A stretch of DNA of 64,000 nucleotides from Acidobacteriota bacterium (GTDB lineage: Bacteria; Acidobacteriota; Terriglobia; Terriglobales; SCQP01): assembly GCA_021818955.1 (NCBI GenBank), contig JAKASR010000023.1:1-64000 (forward strand), given 5' to 3'. How positions within the stretch are numbered: position 1 is the first letter of the stretch; each line of letters begins with the position of its first letter. The notes under the pieces were generated by a model. The model worked only from the letters and a program-made list of their open reading frames with translations. It had not been told where the DNA came from and did no database searches. Positions 1 to 9,894 of the stretch are shown piece after piece. The translations under genes were made by a program, and so were the position numbers.

Positions 1-67
1 TCTTCTCGTAGGCCTCGACGAGGGCATCGGCTTCCGCCCGGCTTCGCCGTGCTGGTCGTTTGTTCAT
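1..67 (-). CDS. IS66 accessory protein TnpA-like, N-terminal fragment
   Basis: A minus-strand frame opens with ATG at 65-67 and runs off the window. The 22 visible residues begin MNKRPARRSRAEADALVEAY. The pattern of basic residues, then RSRAEADALV, then an aromatic residue matches the start of the small helix-turn-helix accessory protein (TnpA/OrfA) of IS66 elements, which normally continues with a GLS/T-R-F-C segment. The match is short, so the call rests mainly on its position 60 bases inside an IS66-type terminus. A weak GGCAGG lies just upstream of the ATG. Confidence 0.5.
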   Translation of the reverse strand, partial: MNKRPARRSRAEADALVEAYEK

Positions 68-127
68 GCCTGCCAGTTCAGCACGGCTTTGGCTGCTGAT
101 CTACCCTGTGTTTGCTCTAACGCTTAC
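1..127 (-). mobile_element. IS66-like insertion sequence, left end, cut by the window edge
   Basis: Read on the minus strand, an element end begins at base 127 with GTAAGCGTTAG. GTAAGCG is the usual terminal sequence of IS66-family inverted repeats. About 60 bases further in, an open reading frame starts that resembles the IS66 accessory protein TnpA. The rest of the element lies left of base 1, so the other inverted repeat and the target duplication cannot be checked. If the boundary is right, one copy of the 8-bp duplication would be bases 128-135. The element sits 97 bases beyond the addA-like stop codon and does not break that gene. Confidence 0.6.
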
Positions 128-223
128 CGACAATCTGCCGTTCCCGGCGGCTAAAACGCGTGTACTTTTTGGACCGGTGCTTTTGACTCCGGCGAGATTG
201 CGCGCCGAGAGACATGAAGAAAT

Positions 224-3200
224 TTAGTCGTCTGCCCCCAATTCGCGCCAGGCGCACAACAGCGGGAAATAAAGGCCCAGGCGGATCGGAAGCGCAGTTG
301 GAGCATCCTGCCAAGCCCGCACCAGTCGGGCATAACGCCGCAATTGCTCGCGATGGCGAACCAGTTCGTTATCTAGGAATTTGTCCAGGTTTCCGCCGCT
401 ATGCCGCGAGGTCTTGTAATCCACAATCCAGCGTGCGCCCGAATCGATGAAGCATCGGTCGATGCGAACGTTATAAAGGCGGCCATCGAGTACTCCGCTT
501 AATTCCCATTCGGAACGTTCAGCTTCATGCGTTTTGAGCAGCCAGCGCCCGCGATCGTCCGTGAGGGCGTTGCGCAGGGCTTCGAGCGCGGTTTGGGTGG
601 CATGAGCCAACTCACCCGCAGGGACGCCGCCGGCGGCCAAGGCGGTGCGCAGTTGTGGCCGCGTTTCTTCCACGCGCCCGGCGGACCAGAGTTCCAGCCC
701 CTCGCGCTGAATGCGCTGCAGCATGGCATGCACCACAATGCCCACTTGGCGCAGGCTCTCGCTTACCCAATCGAAGCTGACGGGTTCGGGTTCAGAAACG
801 GCGAACGGCGTGCCGCCCGATAAGGATGGGGGTGAAGATGGAGGAGTCCAGTCCAGCCGCAAGCGTTGCAGAGGAGGGTGTTCTGGCCTGTCAAGCCCGG
901 CAACGGCAGCGGGAGGCTCACTCGGCGCCAATGCCAGCCAGTCGCGCCGCACGGCGGGCCATAAAGGTTTCAAGAGGCTGCCTTCGGCCGGATCGCACAC
1001 TGCCTGGCCTTTCATGCCCAGGCATGCGGATAAAACCAGGTGGCGGATGGCGCGCGTGGCCGCGACATAGAGTAAGCGCTTATCCTCTTCGCGGCGTCGA
1101 TATTTGCGCCACAGTTTCAGATATTCATACTGCGGGTCGGCCCCGCCCCTGGCCGGTTCCAACCCCAACAGGGGCCGGTTCGTTCCAGCCTCGACATCCA
1201 CCCACAACAAGGGGAGTTCCGGCTCGGAATTCTTTCCGGGAGGGCGATCGAGACCGGGCAAAATGACGGCTTCGAATTCCAACCCTTTTGCGGCATGCAA
1301 AGTCATTACCTGCACATTCACGCGTTGATTTTCGAAGGCCGCCGGCGGCGCCATCAAATTCTGTAATTGCGCTTCCCAAGCGGCGCGATTCCGAAGCTCG
1401 CCGCCGGATTCATATTCTTCCAGCAGGCTCCAAAATGCCCGCAATTGCTCCGGAAGCTGCCACTGCGATTGCTCATCTTGCGGCAGGCAGGCGGGCCCGC
1501 CGAGCCGGAGCCAGGCCGCCTCAACCGCGCGTCGCAAACCCTGCGCCTGCCGCAACTGCAGCGCCTGCCGTAGAATCGGCAGGACGCGTTCGATGCGCGC
1601 CCGGGCTTGTCCTTGCAGCGCATGCGCATTCAAAAGTTCCCAGACCGGTGCATCCGGGTCTCCGGCCGCTAGCTCATGCAGATCGGCGAGAGTCAAACCG
1701 CACCAGGGCGCGCGCAAAACCGCCAGCCAGGCAGTGCGGTCGGCGGGATAGGCCAGCGCCCGCACCAGCGCGCGCAGATCCTGCACCACCTGGCTCTCTC
1801 CTAACCGCGCCAGGGCAACGGCCTGAAATAAGATTTTCTGCCGTCGCATTTCCGCCACAATGGCGCTCGCATGGCTCCGCTCACGCACCAGAACGGCAAT
1901 CCGCGCCGGCGAAGCGGGCATTGCCGTGGCATCCTGCGCCAGCAGTTCGCGCAGGCGCTGCACATGCCGCACCACCGCTTGCGCTTCCCTTTGCCGAGCT
2001 TCACGCGGCGCGAGCGGACTTCGCGGATTGGCCAAGCGATCGTAGAAGACCAACGCAGGCAGAATTTCCACGCCAGGCAGCGAGCGCGGAGCGGGATCGG
2101 AACTCGAAAACGAAACCACGTCCGGCTCCGGCCCGGCGGGGTGAGCAAACACCGTTGGAAAGGAATGATTGACCCATTGCACCAGGCTGCGATTGGAACG
2201 GAAATTGACCCGTAAACGCAGGCGCTGCAGATTCAATGCCGGCAACAAACGTTCAATGTTGAGGAACAAACCCATTTCCGCCTGGCGCCAGCCATAAATG
2301 GACTGCTTGGGATCGCCGACGATGAACAGCGTTCGTCCGTCGCCGGCTTGCCAATTGGCCGTCAGGCGGCGGAGCAGATCGAATTGGGCGCGCGAAGTAT
2401 CTTGAAACTCGTCAATCAAAATATGCTGAATGCGATCGTCGAGGACGATTTCCAGATCCGTCGGCGCCTCCTCGTCGCCCAAGGCGCGGCGCGCGGCCTG
2501 GGCCATCTCGATAAAATCCACCGCGCCCCTCTCCGACCAGATCAGCTTCAATTCGGCCACGGCATAGGGAAGGACCCAAAGCAGACTTTTCAACGTTTCC
2601 CATTGGTCCGCCTCGATTCGCTCGGAAGGCAACTTTTGAAGTTGCTGGAAGGCCAGTTGCATGCGCGGCCAAGTCATTAAATCGGCAATGAGCTTTCCCA
2701 GTAATTTTTTTTGCGCCCGGTTTTCGGGTGGTATTCCATCGCGAATATTCCATGACTGATGCCATCCGCCCTGCTTCGTCAGCAGCAGGTTGGCAAATTT
2801 CTTCCAAACAGGAAGCGCATCGGCCGTTTCCAGCCGATCAAGATCGAGCCTATAGCCGCAGATGGCCGCGGCAATTTGCAGGCCGGATATTCTCAAATCG
2901 GCATCGACCCGGCTGAGCTCAGAAACCAGCGCAGCGAGCTGCGCTTCGATGTGAATCCGATAAGCCGACTCCAAACGTTCACGGAAATGTTCCAGGTCCT
3001 CTGGCGAGTGTTGCACACCAATCGCTTCTTGCCATTGATCCCGCCGTACCAGCAATGCCATCAGGCGCGTTTCGAGACGGTCAATTTGATTGTCGAAGTG
3101 CAGCAGCAGATTGCGCACCTGATCGGCAATCGGGCCGGCATCGCGCACTTTGAGCAACAGCCGCCGCGCGGCTAGCCGATAATCTTGCGCCGGGTCGCCT

Positions 3201-3691
3201 TCCAACAGGCGCAGCACTCCGCCCAGGCGGGCCTCGAAGGGCAGGCTTTGCGCCAGCGATGCGCAAAACGCATCAATGGTTTGGATACGGAGTTGATTGG
3301 GCATCCGCTCCAATCCCCAATTCTTTTGCCGGACACGTCCGGCTAATTCGATTGTTTTCGGCTGCAAGCGACCGCGCTGGCGCGGGTCAAGACAGGCTTC
3401 GAGCGCGCGCAAAACGCGCTGGCGGATTTCACTCGCCGCCTTGCGGGTGAAGGTGATGGCCAAGACCCGATCCGGACGGTCCACTTCCGCCAGCAGGCCG
3501 AGGTAGCGCTGCAACAGCAATTCAGTCTTGCCCGCCCCGGCGGGAGATTCCACCACGCAGGAACGCGCCGGATTGAGCGCGGCCTGGCGCTCGGCGGCAT
3601 CGCTTAAACCAGAATCCGGCTGCGGCTGCGCTGCCGCGGCTTCCGGAATAAGCGACGGCTGATCGGAAATGGGCAGTTCCGGTTCAGTCAT
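224..3691 (-). CDS. addA: AddA/RecB-like UvrD-family helicase-nuclease
   Basis: This is a superfamily 1 helicase fused to a RecB-type nuclease, about 1155 residues, expected to process double-strand DNA ends for recombination. From the chosen start, Walker A (SPAGAGKT) is near residue 50. Motif II is DEFQDT, motif III is GDPKQSIYGWRQ, motif IV contains NFRSN, motif V is TLHAAKGLEFE and motif VI is LLYVAATRA. The C-terminus carries the PD-(D/E)XK nuclease signature with IVDYKTS. ATG at 3691 is preferred over the in-frame ATG 36 bases upstream because GGAG lies at a good distance before it. It overlaps the end of the AddB-like gene by 8 bases, so translation is probably coupled. All helicase motifs look intact. 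Confidence 0.85.
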   Translation of the reverse strand: MTEPELPISDQPSLIPEAAAAQPQPDSGLSDAAERQAALNPARSCVVESPAGAGKTELLLQRYLGLLAEVDRPDRVLAITFTRKAASEIRQRVLRALEACLDPRQRGRLQPKTIELAGRVRQKNWGLERMPNQLRIQTIDAFCASLAQSLPFEARLGGVLRLLEGDPAQDYRLAARRLLLKVRDAGPIADQVRNLLLHFDNQIDRLETRLMALLVRRDQWQEAIGVQHSPEDLEHFRERLESAYRIHIEAQLAALVSELSRVDADLRISGLQIAAAICGYRLDLDRLETADALPVWKKFANLLLTKQGGWHQSWNIRDGIPPENRAQKKLLGKLIADLMTWPRMQLAFQQLQKLPSERIEADQWETLKSLLWVLPYAVAELKLIWSERGAVDFIEMAQAARRALGDEEAPTDLEIVLDDRIQHILIDEFQDTSRAQFDLLRRLTANWQAGDGRTLFIVGDPKQSIYGWRQAEMGLFLNIERLLPALNLQRLRLRVNFRSNRSLVQWVNHSFPTVFAHPAGPEPDVVSFSSSDPAPRSLPGVEILPALVFYDRLANPRSPLAPREARQREAQAVVRHVQRLRELLAQDATAMPASPARIAVLVRERSHASAIVAEMRRQKILFQAVALARLGESQVVQDLRALVRALAYPADRTAWLAVLRAPWCGLTLADLHELAAGDPDAPVWELLNAHALQGQARARIERVLPILRQALQLRQAQGLRRAVEAAWLRLGGPACLPQDEQSQWQLPEQLRAFWSLLEEYESGGELRNRAAWEAQLQNLMAPPAAFENQRVNVQVMTLHAAKGLEFEAVILPGLDRPPGKNSEPELPLLWVDVEAGTNRPLLGLEPARGGADPQYEYLKLWRKYRRREEDKRLLYVAATRAIRHLVLSACLGMKGQAVCDPAEGSLLKPLWPAVRRDWLALAPSEPPAAVAGLDRPEHPPLQRLRLDWTPPSSPPSLSGGTPFAVSEPEPVSFDWVSESLRQVGIVVHAMLQRIQREGLELWSAGRVEETRPQLRTALAAGGVPAGELAHATQTALEALRNALTDDRGRWLLKTHEAERSEWELSGVLDGRLYNVRIDRCFIDSGARWIVDYKTSRHSGGNLDKFLDNELVRHREQLRRYARLVRAWQDAPTALPIRLGLYFPLLCAWRELGADD

Positions 3692-6377
3692 AATTCGGCT
3701 CCGCGTCAAAATCTTCATCATGCTCATCGTGATCGCGCGGATGCAATTCGCGCACGCGACAAAGTGGATGCAGGTGGCATTGATCGCACAACTGCGGGGT
3801 TTTCGGCTGAAGAATAGCCAAGCCGGCGGCGAACTCTTCCGCTAACGCGCGCAGGTGGCCGCGCCAACTGCCGATTTGTTCCGCCCATTCCTCGGTGGAG
3901 ACGGTTTTGACGCCCTCCGGCATATCCGGACCCGAACCGCGGCCGGCAAATTTCCAGCGGTCGCGGCGCAGGCTGGCGAATGCCAATCCTGCAGCTGTGG
4001 GCGGCGTCGCCAAAATCAGGTAAAGCGGCAATTGTGGTTCCGAGGGACGGGGAGGATCCCAAACTTTCACCGAGCCGTAATCGCCGGTTTTGTAATCTAA
4101 AATCAACCGCCGTCCATCCTGAAACTCATCCACACGATCCACGCGCATTGAGACCAGAATTCCGCCGAGTTCCGCTTCGAGCCGCGCTTCCCGGGCCAGT
4201 ACCCGAAACCAGGGTCGCTGAGCTTCAACTTCAATGCACCAATTTCGCAATATGCGGCAGAGGCGGTTCAATTCCAGGCGGTGCAGCGCGAGCCTTAAAT
4301 CATCACCCTGTTCCATAAAGCCGGCTTCGATCTCGCGCCGGCAGCCGGCAAGGATCGCGTCGAGTTTTTCCTCCGCAATCGCCTGACGCAACCCATCGCT
4401 ATCGCGCAATTGAAGCCAAAGACTTTCCAGGAAACGATGCGCCAGAATGCCCTGATCGCGACGATCCCATCCTAATTCCGGCACTTCATAATCTTCAGCT
4501 CCTAGCCTGATTTCCGCGAAACCGCGGAATGGGCACCAGGCTTGAGCTTTAAACAGGTTGACGCCGCCGCGCTGCTTGCCCGAAGCCGCCACACCGGTAT
4601 CGGTGTACGATTCCAGCGGATCGTGCCCGGTCCAGACCGAGCTGAAAACCCACTCCGGTTGCGGCGCTGGCTCCATTACGGGTTCGAATTCCCGCAAAAA
4701 CGGGCTGGGGCCAAGCTCGATATCCTCTTCCCGTCTGGGATAACTGAATATCCCCTCGGGCGCGGAATTCTCGAGGCGATGCATGACCGCATGGGCAAAT
4801 TCATACGCCTGCTGCGGCGTGGCGCCGGGCATTTGCAAGCGGTTCTGCAAGAGCGGCGGTAAAAACGGCAACGGACGCGCAGGCGCCGGCCAGGCCCGAT
4901 CGCTGAGGCCGATGACGCGCACAGCATCGAAGCGCAATCCCGCCGCCTGAAGCAGGCCCAGCACTTCGACGCGCGCATGCGGTTGTTCGGGCTGGAAGAT
5001 CCGCGCGCCCGCCATACGCTCCAGGCGGTGGAAAGCCTCCTCGGCGGAAAGAGAACCTAAAACGCGATCTAATTTGCCAAAATCGTCCAGCAATTCACGC
5101 CAGGCTTCCGCCGCCTGGTGTTCATCACTATTCAGCCGTTCGCCCGGCCAGCACCAGGCGGCCAAAAAAGCGCCAAACTGCTTGCGCCAAACGCCCGGCG
5201 CGGCGGCGCCCGGCAGCGGCGACGCCGCACCCTGCTCCATGGCCTGCCGTAATCGCGGGCAACGCCACGCATCCAATCGGGATTCGGCAAGCCGCAGCAG
5301 GCGGATCCAGGCATTCCAGCTGAATTCCACCCAACGCCGGCGGCGCAACTCGGCCTCCAGTTGTTGCCGCGCATTCCATTCTTCAGCCGCGCCCACGCAA
5401 TAGGGCGATCGCAGCAGTCGGCTGGCATCGGCGAGAGTGCAAGGCCCGAGGCGAAAGCGCAAAAGCGCGAGTGCATCCTGGCCCAGGGCGCGATCTTTCA
5501 GCGGCCGGCCAAGCGAGATCGAATAAGGATAAAAACGAGTTTCGCGGGGCTGGGCGAGCAATTCCGGCGCAAGCGCTTCCATCAACTCGCGCTCCAAGCT
5601 CGAACGGCAAAGACTCAGATCGGGTGCGAGTATCGCAATCCGCGCCTCCGAATCGCTTTCCAGCCAGCGCCGCGCCCAAGCCGCCGCGGCACGCGCTTCG
5701 GCCTCAGCATCCGCGGAAGAGACACGCCCGTGACGCCGCGGCTCGGCGGGCCAGAAATGCATTCTTAATCGCCGAATTTCGGCGATGCGCTGTTGCGCCG
5801 GCGTGAGTTGCAGAAAACCATATCCGATCGCGGCCGGCGCGCCGGCGGCAGGTGGGGGCCAGACCGGATCGGCCAGCCGGCTGGGGACATCCAGCCAATG
5901 ATTTTCTTTTAGTTTCCGGGCATATAAATCCGCCCAGGCGAGGAAGGCTTGCGCATCCTCGCCCTGAAACTGCGGCTTCCAGGCGCGCCATAACTCGCTT
6001 CCATAGGCGACGCCAAAATCGTGCAATCTTTGCCAGGCTAAATTTGCGGCTTGAGCGGCGGCGGAAATATCCAGCAGCCCGCCATTCTGAGCTTTAATTA
6101 TGCTTTCCCAAAGGCAATCGGTTTCCAGTTGGTTGAGCGGCGCCGGCCCATCCGGCAAGCGCTGCGCATGTTCCTCCCACAACTCTTCCAGCCAGGCGTC
6201 CCAGCCCAGAATTCGCGGCGTTTCCCAAGCTGCCCGGCCGCGGGCCAATTGGTGGTGCGCCCAAGCGTAACGCAGCGCCCGCGCGGCGTGGGCGTTAGCA
6301 GTGACCACGGTGGCGCCCGATTCCAGCTCGGCCCAAAGCGGCTGATAAACCGATTCTGTGGAGACAAATTCCGGCAT
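3684..6377 (-). CDS. AddB-like PD-(D/E)XK nuclease, partner of AddA
   Basis: A protein of about 897 residues of the AddB-like DNA repair family that accompanies UvrD/RecB-type helicases. The N-terminal half is a degenerate helicase fold (it begins with a VVTANAHAARAL-type segment). The C-terminal nuclease has GILAHRFLESLW (the H motif), VDRVDEF and LILDYKTGDYG. Four cysteines are arranged as in the AddB iron-sulfur cluster: one in AWCPFRG ahead of the nuclease, and C-X2-C-X5-C in CDQCHLHPLC near the end. The upstream TTG could also start the gene, but ATG at 6377 is the simplest choice. No Shine-Dalgarno sequence is visible. It overlaps addA and with it should form one end-resection machine. 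Confidence 0.75.
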   Translation of the reverse strand: MPEFVSTESVYQPLWAELESGATVVTANAHAARALRYAWAHHQLARGRAAWETPRILGWDAWLEELWEEHAQRLPDGPAPLNQLETDCLWESIIKAQNGGLLDISAAAQAANLAWQRLHDFGVAYGSELWRAWKPQFQGEDAQAFLAWADLYARKLKENHWLDVPSRLADPVWPPPAAGAPAAIGYGFLQLTPAQQRIAEIRRLRMHFWPAEPRRHGRVSSADAEAEARAAAAWARRWLESDSEARIAILAPDLSLCRSSLERELMEALAPELLAQPRETRFYPYSISLGRPLKDRALGQDALALLRFRLGPCTLADASRLLRSPYCVGAAEEWNARQQLEAELRRRRWVEFSWNAWIRLLRLAESRLDAWRCPRLRQAMEQGAASPLPGAAAPGVWRKQFGAFLAAWCWPGERLNSDEHQAAEAWRELLDDFGKLDRVLGSLSAEEAFHRLERMAGARIFQPEQPHARVEVLGLLQAAGLRFDAVRVIGLSDRAWPAPARPLPFLPPLLQNRLQMPGATPQQAYEFAHAVMHRLENSAPEGIFSYPRREEDIELGPSPFLREFEPVMEPAPQPEWVFSSVWTGHDPLESYTDTGVAASGKQRGGVNLFKAQAWCPFRGFAEIRLGAEDYEVPELGWDRRDQGILAHRFLESLWLQLRDSDGLRQAIAEEKLDAILAGCRREIEAGFMEQGDDLRLALHRLELNRLCRILRNWCIEVEAQRPWFRVLAREARLEAELGGILVSMRVDRVDEFQDGRRLILDYKTGDYGSVKVWDPPRPSEPQLPLYLILATPPTAAGLAFASLRRDRWKFAGRGSGPDMPEGVKTVSTEEWAEQIGSWRGHLRALAEEFAAGLAILQPKTPQLCDQCHLHPLCRVRELHPRDHDEHDEDFDAEPNYD

Positions 6378-6489
6378 GTGGCGCAACTTTGCCGGCGGCG
6401 GTTTGCCGCCGGAAGCAAATCAGCTACACAGCATGCTACTGCAAGCACGGCCCTTCTGGAACGAGATACCGGGATGCTTCTATTATTCA

Positions 6490-6505
6490 CCCCTGTTTTC
6501 AGGGG
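6490..6505. terminator. Short perfect hairpin between two minus-strand genes
   Basis: CCCCTG-TTTT-CAGGGG forms a perfect 6-bp stem with a four-base loop, just after the stop of the NHL lipoprotein gene (which reads leftwards and ends at 6553). The sequence following it on the minus strand is AT-rich but has no clean run of U. It may be a weak terminator. The remainder of 6387-6552 shows no gene. Confidence 0.35.
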
Positions 6506-6552
6506 AGGTTTGCGGTTAATTTCCTTGTATTTTCACCGGCTTCTGTTTCGTT

Positions 6553-9500
6553 TCACTGCACGATACGAACGGTATTGGCAGTGCGGTCGGTGAAAAGCAA
6601 GAAACTGGCATCGGGGGCGACGGCCACGCCGAAAACCTGGTTGTAGCGCACCGGACCGATCAGATCGCCGGGAATTTCGAGGTAGTTGCCATCCGCCATA
6701 TGCAAGATAGCGCGCGCGCCATCCAGGGAAGAAACCTGGCCGGTAGAAAGGTTCAGGCAGCGCACCAGGCCGACTCCGGCTTCGCCCCAGAACAAGCTAT
6801 GGCCATCGGTGGCCAGCAGCGCCGGGGTGCAGAGTTCGGCAGAAGCGCCAACCCCATCGACAGCGCCGCAGACTCCGGCCTGGCCGGCGATGGTCGTCAC
6901 CGCTCCCGTCGCCAGCGTCAGCGCGCGAATGGTGTGATTGCTGTAATCGGAAATGTAAAGCGTCGCCTGGTCTGTACTGAGCGCCATTCCGACCGGCTGA
7001 TTGAATTCTGCGGCCGCACCCACGCCATCGCTGGAGCCAAGCGTACCTCCAGCAAGGGTGGAGACGGTACCGGCGTTCAGGTCGATCAGGCGAATGGCAT
7101 TATTGCCGGTATCGGCAACATAAAGTTTCGTTCCATCGACACTGACTGCAACGCCATAGGGCTGCCAGAATCTCGCGGCCGAAAGTGAACCATCCGTACT
7201 CCCGGAAGTCGTTGAGCCGGCCACCGTTGAAACGGTATCGGTGGCCAAGTCGAGCTTGCGAATCATGTTGTTGTCGGTATCGGCGATATAGAGCGCGCCG
7301 TGCGCGGCATCCAGCGCCAAACCGCGCGGGTTGCGGAAGCGGGCCACTGCGCCCGGCCCGTCCACATAGCCGTACCCATGGCCGGCCAGAGTCGAGACAT
7401 CGGTTGAGCTGAGATTAATAGCTCGAATGGCGCCATTGTTGCTGTCGCTGACGTAGGCGGTAACGCCATCGGTGGCGATTCCGGACGGAGCGTCAAAGCG
7501 GGCTATAGAGATTGAATTGAAGCTGGAGCCGGTTCCGACGCCATCGACATAGCCGCGATGGGACGGCTGGCCGGCGAGGATGGAAACGGCGACGTTGGCG
7601 GAAAGCGAGCTGGTTGCGGCCAAGGGATTGGCCAAATCAATCCGCCGCAGCAGCCCATTGGCGCTATCGGCGACGAAGATTGAACTGGTATTGGCGCCCA
7701 CCAGATCGGGGATGACCGTCAGGTCGCGAGGCGCATAAAAGCTGGATTGAGCGCCGCTGCCATTGGTTTCGCCCGCGGAGCCGTTGCCGGCCAATGTAAA
7801 CACAACCGGCGTACCCGTCAGCGTCAACGCGCGAATCAGGTTGTTGTCGGCGATGTACAGCAATGCGCTATTGTGCGGGTCCACCGCCAGATTATGAAGA
7901 TAGCTGAATTGAGCGCTGAGCGCCGGGCCATCTTGCGCTCCGGAGACGCCGGAGCCGGCAATGGTGGACACCGCATCCGTGGCCAGCGTGAGTTTGCGGA
8001 TCTGGTTGGAGCAGCGATCACTGATGTAGAGCGCTGCGCCGTTAGGATCGGCGGCCAAGCCCCAAGGCTCGCAGAAGGCGGCGGCGCCGCCCACGCCATC
8101 GACGCTTTTGGCCACCCCCGGTTGTCCGGCAATCGTGGCGACGGTTGCGGTGGCGATGTTGATGGCCCGAATCACATCGTTGCCGGTATCGGCGACGTAG
8201 AGCGTGGTGCGGTCGGGTGAGAGGGCAATGCCGTGCGGCCGGTCAAACAACGCCGCCGCGCCCGCGCCATCGGCATAGCCGGACGTACTGCCGCCGGCTA
8301 GTACCGTCATGGCATTGGCGCCGGTCACGAAGCGACGAATCTTATTGCCGAGCGTGTCGCCGATATAGAAGGTATGACTGCTGGTATCGAGCGCCAAACC
8401 CTCGCCATCCTGGAAGGGGAAAGTGTAAGGAGAACCGATCACAGTAGTTACCGTGCCGGTGGCCAAATCGGCCGAGCGCAGGGCATAGCCTTGTCCATCG
8501 AGGAAGTAGAGCGTGCCGCTGCCGTTGCTCGTAATGGCATCGGCCTGGAGCTCATCCGCCACGCCGGCGCCATCTTCAAAGCCGACGCCGCCCGGCCCGC
8601 CTGCTAGAGTATGCACTTTTCCAGACCAGCCGCTAATGGTCAGCAGCACAGTCGCGGTGGCCACCTGCTGCGCGCCATTGACGGTCGCAGTCGCGGTCAC
8701 GGTAATCGGCGCCGCCGCCACTGCCAGGCTGATGCTGGCGGTGGCGATGGTGAGATGGGAGGTGCCGGAAGCGGTAAATTGCGTCTGGTCGAAACGGGTC
8801 GAAACGTTGGGCAGCGCGGTGGTCGCCGCCAGGGTAATCGTGGAGGAAAAACCGTCGGAAACCGTCACGGTCAGCGGCAAGACGGCGCTGGTGGCTTTGG
8901 CCAAAGTCAAAGTGGAGGAGATGGGCGAAAGAGTAAAGGTGCCGGGCGGCAAGGTCAGCAAAACGCTGGCGGAAGCGCTGGCGCTAGGATCGGCCTGACT
9001 GGTGGCGGTGACAGTCACGGTAGAGTCGGAGGGCATGGCGGCCGGTGCGGTATAGACTCCCGCGGCGGTAATAATGCCTACCGCCATGCTGCCGCCGGCG
9101 ATGCCGTTGACGTTCCAGGTGACGGCGGGGTTGCTGGTATTCGACACGGTTGCGGTAAAGCCCAGGCTGGCGCCCAAATTCAAAGTCGCCTGAGTGGGGC
9201 TGATGGTGATTTGCACTCCATTCGACAGAATCACCTGCGCCGTCGCCATCTGGTTAGGATCCTGTACGCTGACGGCGGTAATCGTGATTTGCCCCAGCCC
9301 GGGGTAGACGGCGGGGGCGGTATAGAGGCCGGAGGCATCGATGGTCCCCATAGCCGCGTCCCCTCCCGGCGTGCCGTTCACGCTCCAGTTCACTGCCGTG
9401 TTGGTGGCGTTGATCACCGTCGCGGTGAACTGCTGGGTGTGGCGGATGGTCAAATCGGCGGTCGCTGGACTGATGCTCAGACTCACTGCCGGGGTAATCG

Positions 9501-9876
9501 AAACCAGGGCGGTGGCACGGCTATTGGAGTTATCCACGCTGACCGCGGTCACTTTCACCTGCGCCGGAGTAGGCGGGGTTGCCGGGGCGCTATAACGACC
9601 GGCGGAAGTAATCCGTCCATAGGCGGCGTTGCCGCCGAGAATGCCGTTCACTTTCCAGACCACCGCGGCGCTCGGGCTGTTTTGCACCGAGGCCACAAAC
9701 TGCTGTTGGCCGATATCGGCCTGCAAGGAGACCGCCGCGGGCGCGATGCTGACGATCGGATCGGTGGGGGTGCGCGATCCGCAACCGATCAATCCCAGCA
9801 ACAGAAAACCGGCGGCCAGCACCGCGGCCAAAGCACCACGGCGACGGGCAAGAGCGGCAAAGTTTAGCAGCAACAT
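6553..9876 (-). CDS. Secreted lipoprotein with Ig-like repeats and an NHL beta-propeller
   Basis: A protein of 1107 residues. A signal peptide ends in a lipobox (LLGLIGC, Cys near residue 32), so it should be a lipid-anchored surface or periplasmic protein. Residues 40-310 hold three Ig-like (BIG2-type) repeats with the recurring pattern W-x-V-N-G and G-x-Y-x-A-P. Another beta-sandwich follows to about residue 420. The rest is a long series of NHL propeller blades, each with LYVADTGN-type and IRxI/L sequences and the phrase TIAG plus DGxGxxAxF. There are enough blades for two propellers. Such proteins are common in Acidobacteriota and are thought to bind proteins or polysaccharides, but no enzyme motif is visible. 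It lies 18 bases after a small exported protein and is probably co-transcribed with it. Confidence 0.75.
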   Translation of the reverse strand: MLLLNFAALARRRGALAAVLAAGFLLLGLIGCGSRTPTDPIVSIAPAAVSLQADIGQQQFVASVQNSPSAAVVWKVNGILGGNAAYGRITSAGRYSAPATPPTPAQVKVTAVSVDNSNSRATALVSITPAVSLSISPATADLTIRHTQQFTATVINATNTAVNWSVNGTPGGDAAMGTIDASGLYTAPAVYPGLGQITITAVSVQDPNQMATAQVILSNGVQITISPTQATLNLGASLGFTATVSNTSNPAVTWNVNGIAGGSMAVGIITAAGVYTAPAAMPSDSTVTVTATSQADPSASASASVLLTLPPGTFTLSPISSTLTLAKATSAVLPLTVTVSDGFSSTITLAATTALPNVSTRFDQTQFTASGTSHLTIATASISLAVAAAPITVTATATVNGAQQVATATVLLTISGWSGKVHTLAGGPGGVGFEDGAGVADELQADAITSNGSGTLYFLDGQGYALRSADLATGTVTTVIGSPYTFPFQDGEGLALDTSSHTFYIGDTLGNKIRRFVTGANAMTVLAGGSTSGYADGAGAAALFDRPHGIALSPDRTTLYVADTGNDVIRAINIATATVATIAGQPGVAKSVDGVGGAAAFCEPWGLAADPNGAALYISDRCSNQIRKLTLATDAVSTIAGSGVSGAQDGPALSAQFSYLHNLAVDPHNSALLYIADNNLIRALTLTGTPVVFTLAGNGSAGETNGSGAQSSFYAPRDLTVIPDLVGANTSSIFVADSANGLLRRIDLANPLAATSSLSANVAVSILAGQPSHRGYVDGVGTGSSFNSISIARFDAPSGIATDGVTAYVSDSNNGAIRAINLSSTDVSTLAGHGYGYVDGPGAVARFRNPRGLALDAAHGALYIADTDNNMIRKLDLATDTVSTVAGSTTSGSTDGSLSAARFWQPYGVAVSVDGTKLYVADTGNNAIRLIDLNAGTVSTLAGGTLGSSDGVGAAAEFNQPVGMALSTDQATLYISDYSNHTIRALTLATGAVTTIAGQAGVCGAVDGVGASAELCTPALLATDGHSLFWGEAGVGLVRCLNLSTGQVSSLDGARAILHMADGNYLEIPGDLIGPVRYNQVFGVAVAPDASFLLFTDRTANTVRIVQ

Positions 9877-9894
9877 AGGCGCAGGGGGAGGAAG

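Noticed and set aside
8611-9867. Gly/His-rich plus-strand frame of 418 codons opposite the NHL lipoprotein gene
   Set aside because: It is the antisense of a repetitive GC-rich gene. Its composition (long Gly/Arg/His strings) and lack of family match show a shadow frame.
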